In this document: piece after piece, positions 59,201 to 64,000 of the stretch
Numbering within the stretch: position 1 is the stretch's first letter
Layout of the letters: every line of letters begins with the position of its first letter
DNA from: Argentina anserina
Lineage: Eukaryota > Streptophyta > Magnoliopsida > Rosales > Rosaceae
Length of the DNA: 64,000 nucleotides
Assembly: GCF_933775445.1 (NCBI RefSeq)
Contig: NC_065873.1
Location: 18,104,001 to 18,168,000 of the forward strand
Direction of reading: 5' to 3'
Notes under the pieces: generated by a model
Database searches by the model: none
What the model was told of the DNA's origin: nothing
What the model saw: the letters and a program-made list of their open reading frames with translations, nothing else
Made by a program: the position numbers and the translations under genes

Positions 59201-61833
59201 CTATATTATAAGTCCTCCTGTTAGCAGGATGGCATCGTGATCACTGACATGGATTCTAAATGCAACCAGTGTTTTTTGGTTCATCATCATACAAGCAATC
59301 TAGATGAACCACTTGTTCGCAACATGACATAGTGGAATCTATAAAGAAAATGATGCTTGTTGGAGGCAGTGAAGGGAATGTGTGACCTCACTGACCTGCC
59401 CGAACTAGCAGCCAGCCTTCCTTATGCCGAAGGAGCTAAAGACACATACCATTTTCTAGGCACAGGTAGGACACTAAGGGTTCAGGATAGAATGTGATTT
59501 GCACTGAACTATGCAGCCAAAACTCAAGTTAAAGATGGAAACCGTGAAAATTAGTTGTATCCAGCATATTTGTGTTTTATAGACATCGTGTAGACATTGT
59601 GCACAACTGCACATTGTTAATGAATTGCAACTAAGAAATATGGAATCTATGATCAAGAAATCATTACCTGATAGCCTTCTAAGGCCACCTTCTCTAAAAG
59701 TTTTTTGCAAGCATTGACCTCATCAGTGCTACAACCAAAAAATGTAAGTGGAAGAAGAAGTTAGAATATCTCATAATAAGACGCAAGACACCATATAAAA
59801 GGCATAACAAAGTCCACCAGAGAGAGAGAGAGAGAGAGAGAAATGCACCTTCCATCCAAAACTTCAGGTGCAAGAAGGCCAAATCGGTCTACAAATTCAG
59901 CAAACGCTTTTCTAGTAGGATATCCAGCACAACTTATCCTGATTGCCTCCATGACACCCTGAATTGAGCCATACATAAATGGATGAAATTTCAACAACAT
60001 GAAACAAAAATAAGAAATAAAACAAAAGTAATCTCAATATAGCACCCTCTTACCCCACACCGCAGTTGTTGTAAAACATTCTTGTTCTCAAAAATTGCAG
60101 GTCTAAGAACATTATTGGGTTTTACACAGCGAATATAATGTGGTTCTGTGTGACTGAGAGTTTCAAGCAATTGTTGCAGTTGTAGCTGCATAAAGTACAA
60201 ATAAGGTATCACAATCAACACAAGTACAGATATAAACAAAGGTTGAACAAATTATGTAACCGTCAAAGAATATAAAAATTATCAGACCTTAAACCGAGAA
60301 CCGATGGAAGAGAATTTTGAAGACTTGGCTGAATCCTCAACTAAAGACGAAAATAAGCCTGATACAAAGGAACATGTGGAAGCACATAAAAGTGCCTGAT
60401 GTTCAGCAACCACGTAGTCCTTGTTTTTGTCCAGAAACAAATCTGTTTGATAAGTGACCTGAAATTACATCAAAACTTATTAAAGTTGGATCTAACTCTG
60501 AGTAAACCAGACAACAACCTAAAACTAAAAGTACTCATAAGATTACGGCAAGCAAAGTATACTTACATCACCAGCATAATGGCCAATTGTGAAGTCAGTC
60601 CGTGACAATTTTGGTTTACTGAAGCGCTGATGATCCTTGAATGTCTGATATAACTTCTGAGCAAATGTTTCATGAGTTGATCTGGGGAACATACTACAAA
60701 AGACATCCCTCAGTTACCTCACCAGTGAAATCATCAAACTAATGATTTTCCCATGTGTTATAAAAGGTCTCAAGTAACACTTACCAAGCTTCATCTAGCA
60801 GAGCAATTATGCCACCAGGTTTCTGAAATCAGATATCCAAAACATGTAAATTATAAATTTCTTACAAAGAATCATCAACAAATCATACATATTTACTACA
60901 TCGCAGTAAATTTACTGAATTTTCAATATACCAAAAACATAACATATGCTGCATTTGTTTTGTATAGTAGTGAAAGCTGTTAAGCGGTGACAGAAATGAA
61001 AACAAGATTACTGAGGAAAAATTTATTTAGGACTCTACACACAACTAGAGTACAAACCTTTTCGATTAGATCTAGGATATCTTGATTGTCAACAAATTCA
61101 ATATAACTCCAATCAATTTCTTCTTTCGTATATTCTTCTTGCTCCATTTTAAAAACGTGCTGCAAACAAAACATAAAACTGATATAGATGTACTGAAGAT
61201 ATTCCAAAGACTAGAGAATATACAAAGCCTCTTCAGTCAGACCTGATTGAAATGCTGCTGAAGCTTCTCATTTGTCAAATTGATACAAAACTGCTCGAAA
61301 CTATATCAGAAAAAAGAACCCAGAAAGCAACTCTTTAGAATTATGCCAGACTATGTAACTCAAAGGTTAATCAACTATACTATGCATCTTAAAACTTAAC
61401 AGACACTAGGGCCAAAATCGACTGTGGGTTCCAGTCAACCCCATGCCGGCACCAAAAAAGTAGGGAGATGGAACGTAAATTATGATAACTTTACAATCCT
61501 CACTAAGTTTGGGTAACACAACATATGTGTTCACCAGAGCTCATTGGACCAGTATAACCATGAGAAATAACTTTACACTTGGTAATTTTGAACAATTGAT
61601 GGGAGATGATAATGATAACTCAACTATTTCAGCTCTAACACATTGGCTTTTACTCAAGTGAGGAATTGTTTATGTACTTGATAGAAAACAAAATACATGA
61701 ACGATGGCAAAAGGCATACTGATTAAGTACCTGTTTGTCTTGAAACTCTCGAATCCGTAAATGTCCAGAACACCAATTAAAACCTTTGAGTTGGGGTCTT
61801 GTCCAATTGTATTGTTAATCTTGTCTACAAGCC

Positions 61834-61868
<35 letters not shown>

Positions 61869-63926
61869 AATGAGAAAGTGAAAGAAAAGCCAACTTGCAC
61901 CAATGTTCCGAATTAAAAAAAAAAGTGAAGAATATCATCTACATCCAGGAAGCTGTTGGCTTTCGAAGAAGCTTGCACAGTTTGGGAAGAGGCTTTGATT
62001 GATAAAAGGAATGGACTCACTATAGCTTCTATCTAGCTAACATTATAATAAAACTTACCAATCAAAAAGCCTGGAGTACACAACTTTAGCCAGAGCATCT
62101 CTGCTGACGACTGCAGCTTCAGGATCCAGCCACTTTGTGATTGTTTCATCACGAGTTACAATTACACGTTTGCAAAGGGAATCTTCCAGTGCCTTCACAT
62201 CACACCTGAAATTAGGTTTGCATTACTTAATGAAGCACATGAAATGCCTGAAAATAACCCAAGGGCATTGTACTCTAATAGACCAATGAGAGAGAGAATG
62301 TGTACATTAGAAGCTCAGCAACAGTTTTCAGGTGGAACCGTGATTTTTCATCTTTTGGCACGGACGAGTCCATTTCCTTTCCCTTTGCAAATTCAATGTT
62401 TCCAAGATGCAGAACTGCTGCCACAACTCGGAATATAGCATCCTAAAATGCAATTAAAAAAAATAGAATTAACATTCAGGCTATTTGTAGAGGCTCTTAT
62501 CAGTTGAAGCTACCCCCTTAAATAAGTACCTGTTCATCAATACTTATTCCAACGACATCCATTGCTTTCCGTGTTGCCTTGTACTCTTCAGAATCATCAA
62601 CCCCATCTAGCTCATAGCAATCTGATTGATTTAAATAATGAAATGTTCTTGGGTGTCCCAATTTATACTTCTGAACATCCTGAAAATAACAGAGACCAAG
62701 TTGTAAGCAAAACATGATAATTGCCTGCAAACGTAGAATAATCATATCTTCTTAAATCTTAATGATGGATAATAATTTGAATTCAAGAGACAAGAGATTA
62801 AAAACATTACACTGCTATTTGACATGTAGCTAGCTCGAATGAATAATATTTTCGAATAGAGCTTTCATAATCCATTCATGTAGATGAATAATATATTCTA
62901 AAAGATTTGGGATATTGCTATATCGTTTAAAAGGTAAAGTACACAAAATTCTAATATCACATCGAAACTCTAACATCCTAAAATCCATGCTGGCCTGCTC
63001 TGGTGCAGTAATGTTCTTGTCATGACAATAGATATGACAAAGAGTGTAACTCTTTTATAAAAAATTACATTTTCATTCAAAACAGGTATTCAAACTCTAC
63101 TCCAATATTTGGATCCATATTTTATAACTTTCCAAGGTGTATTCAATTTATTAAGAAAAACAAAATTAATTCAAGTGCCAAGTGATACAAAAACACTTTT
63201 TGAGCCAAATGTGCAGTACATAAGGTTCCTGACTCCTTTAAAGTTGCTTCAGTCATATGAAGCCAAGATTCATTACCTCTGGTGGAGCAGAACAAAGCAT
63301 GTAGAAACAATGATAATTTCTCTCAGGATTGGAGACCTGACAAACACGTGATCTTTCGAGCAAATAAGTTCTTATAGCAGCTCCAGAGATTCTCCCACTC
63401 TGATCAAACTGAATCTCCACAAATTTACCGAAACGACTGTAGTTTCGACAAGATCACATTTAGACATTAATGTATATCCCCAATCAAACATGTAGTGTGC
63501 AGAAAATTTAGATATGCAAAGGGAACATCCAAATAAAGATCACCCCACCTGGAGTTATTGTTTCTAACAGTTTTTGCGTTACCAAATGCTTCCAAAACAG
63601 GATTGGACTGAAAAAACAAACCAAACCAAGATAAGTTCATGACATATAGATAAACTTAAAGATTACAAAAAAAAAAACAGTTGTCAACCAATAAATATTA
63701 CAAACTCTAACAAGATTTCTGGCTAATTTAAGTTTGCCACACAAACTGAGGTTCTAACTCCCTTAGTACCTCCAGTACTTGCTGCTCAACACTCCTCCCT
63801 TCAGCATTAGCTCTTCCTCCCATATAAGCAAGATAGCGCATGAGCAATTTGGTGCTTTCTGTTTTACCAGCCCCACTCTCACCACTAACCAATATTGCCT
63901 GGCTTACTCCATCATTGATCATCAGT
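53231..63926 (-). CDS. Class XI myosin heavy chain (5' end beyond right edge)
   Basis: Actin-based motor that drives organelle movement and cytoplasmic streaming. Exons (minus strand, high to low): 63770-63926, 63549-63607, 63277-63436, 62530-62679, 62306-62442, 62059-62205, 61731-61832, 61243-61300, 61058-61159, 60785-60822, 60567-60693, 60298-60458, 60054-60185, 59849-59958, 59668-59728, 58890-59067, 58573-58778, 58247-58366, 57969-58067, 56978-57190, 56646-56785, 56328-56460, 56201-56245, 56031-56114, 55677-55847, 55379-55525, 55063-55251, 54721-54836, 54533-54593, 54333-54432, 54196-54252, 53820-53876, 53649-53729, 53463-53545, 53231-53345. They sum to 4096 nt (1364 residues plus stop). 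Motor: P-loop GESGAGKT, switch I NNNSSRFGKF, switch [12 protein letters not shown]1/SH2 region [16 protein letters not shown]. Then six IQ motifs (58247-59067), coiled coil (56328-58067) and the DIL cargo-binding tail. Only the N-terminal SH3-like part and motor start are missing. Subclass not resolved. Confidence 0.97.
56276..56300. repeat. (GA)n microsatellite in a myosin intron
   Basis: About 12 GA units in the intron 56246-56327, pyrimidine-rich on the coding strand. Confidence 0.9.
57510..57565. repeat. Poly-C/CA tract in a myosin intron
   Basis: About 17 consecutive C then CCCA and CA repeats. On the coding (minus) strand it is a G-run array, (GGGT)n plus a long G tract, inside the 778-bp intron 57191-57968. 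Confidence 0.95.
59819..59840. repeat. (AG)n microsatellite next to a myosin splice donor
   Basis: On the coding strand a CT tract begins eight bases after the exon end at 59849. Confidence 0.9.
61837..61864. repeat. (GA)n microsatellite forming a splice-acceptor pyrimidine tract
   Basis: On the coding strand the tract reads (CT)n followed directly by CGCAG and the exon starting at 61832, so the repeat is the polypyrimidine tract of that acceptor. Confidence 0.92.
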
Positions 63927-64000
63927 CTATAAGGAAATGAATTAAAATTTACATCACTGTACAGGAAGAGAGAACCGGAGAGCATGTGAACAAGTTACAA

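Overview
The window is nuclear DNA of a flowering plant, most likely a eudicot. Its genes carry many short GT-AG introns, their products are plant-specific (class XI myosin, YUCCA flavin monooxygenase, plastid glutaredoxin, HSR203J-type carboxylesterase), and AT-rich intergenic DNA is filled with plant LTR, LINE, hAT and Mutator-type elements. The general look suggests Rosaceae, but that is an impression and not something the sequence proves. Four real protein-coding genes are visible, all on the minus strand: (1) a plastid monothiol glutaredoxin like GRXS12 at 415-1187, whose last exon lies beyond the left edge; (2) a single-exon HSR203J-like carboxylesterase at 21333-22367; (3) a complete three-exon YUCCA gene of the YUC8 type at 35755-37231; (4) a class XI myosin at 53231-63926, with 35 exons inside the window and the first roughly 150 codons beyond the right edge. 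The genes do not form a pathway; they are ordinary, separately regulated genes.

Layout. 1-1187 glutaredoxin; 1.2-3.2 kb upstream DNA plus an unrecognised coding-like remnant; 3218-5753 a 2.5-kb solo-LTR-like unit; 6426-12472 an old Ty1/copia element with both LTRs and an exact 5-bp target duplication; 12.9-13.5 kb a small inverted-repeat element; 14.5-17.1 kb a LINE remnant on the minus strand that lost its endonuclease and most of its RT and was later split by a Mutator-like element with an exact 9-bp duplication; 17173-18347 a non-autonomous hAT with an exact 8-bp duplication; 18.9-19.4 kb a foldback element; 19.6-20.2 kb a near-identical tandem duplication; 20.3-20.9 kb another hAT-like element; then the carboxylesterase. 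23152-24172 is a second Mutator-like element with a perfect 9-bp duplication, itself hit by a solo LTR of the same family as the 6426-12472 element. 24777-28535 is a 5'-truncated Ty1/copia element. 28.5-35.7 kb is gene-poor, with diverged duplications and a SINE-like unit. YUCCA follows, then a long gene-poor stretch (37.4-53.2 kb) with tandem repeats, a LINE 3' fragment and a third hAT, and finally the myosin.

The main result of the hunt is a readable insertion history: several elements have target duplications that can be read by eye, two are nested inside others, and the LINE reading frame resumes exactly across one insertion. No new defence, biosynthetic or regulatory system was found. 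The exon coordinates of the glutaredoxin, YUCCA and myosin genes were derived from splice signals and reading phase; the myosin exons sum to 4096 nt, consistent with one continuous frame.
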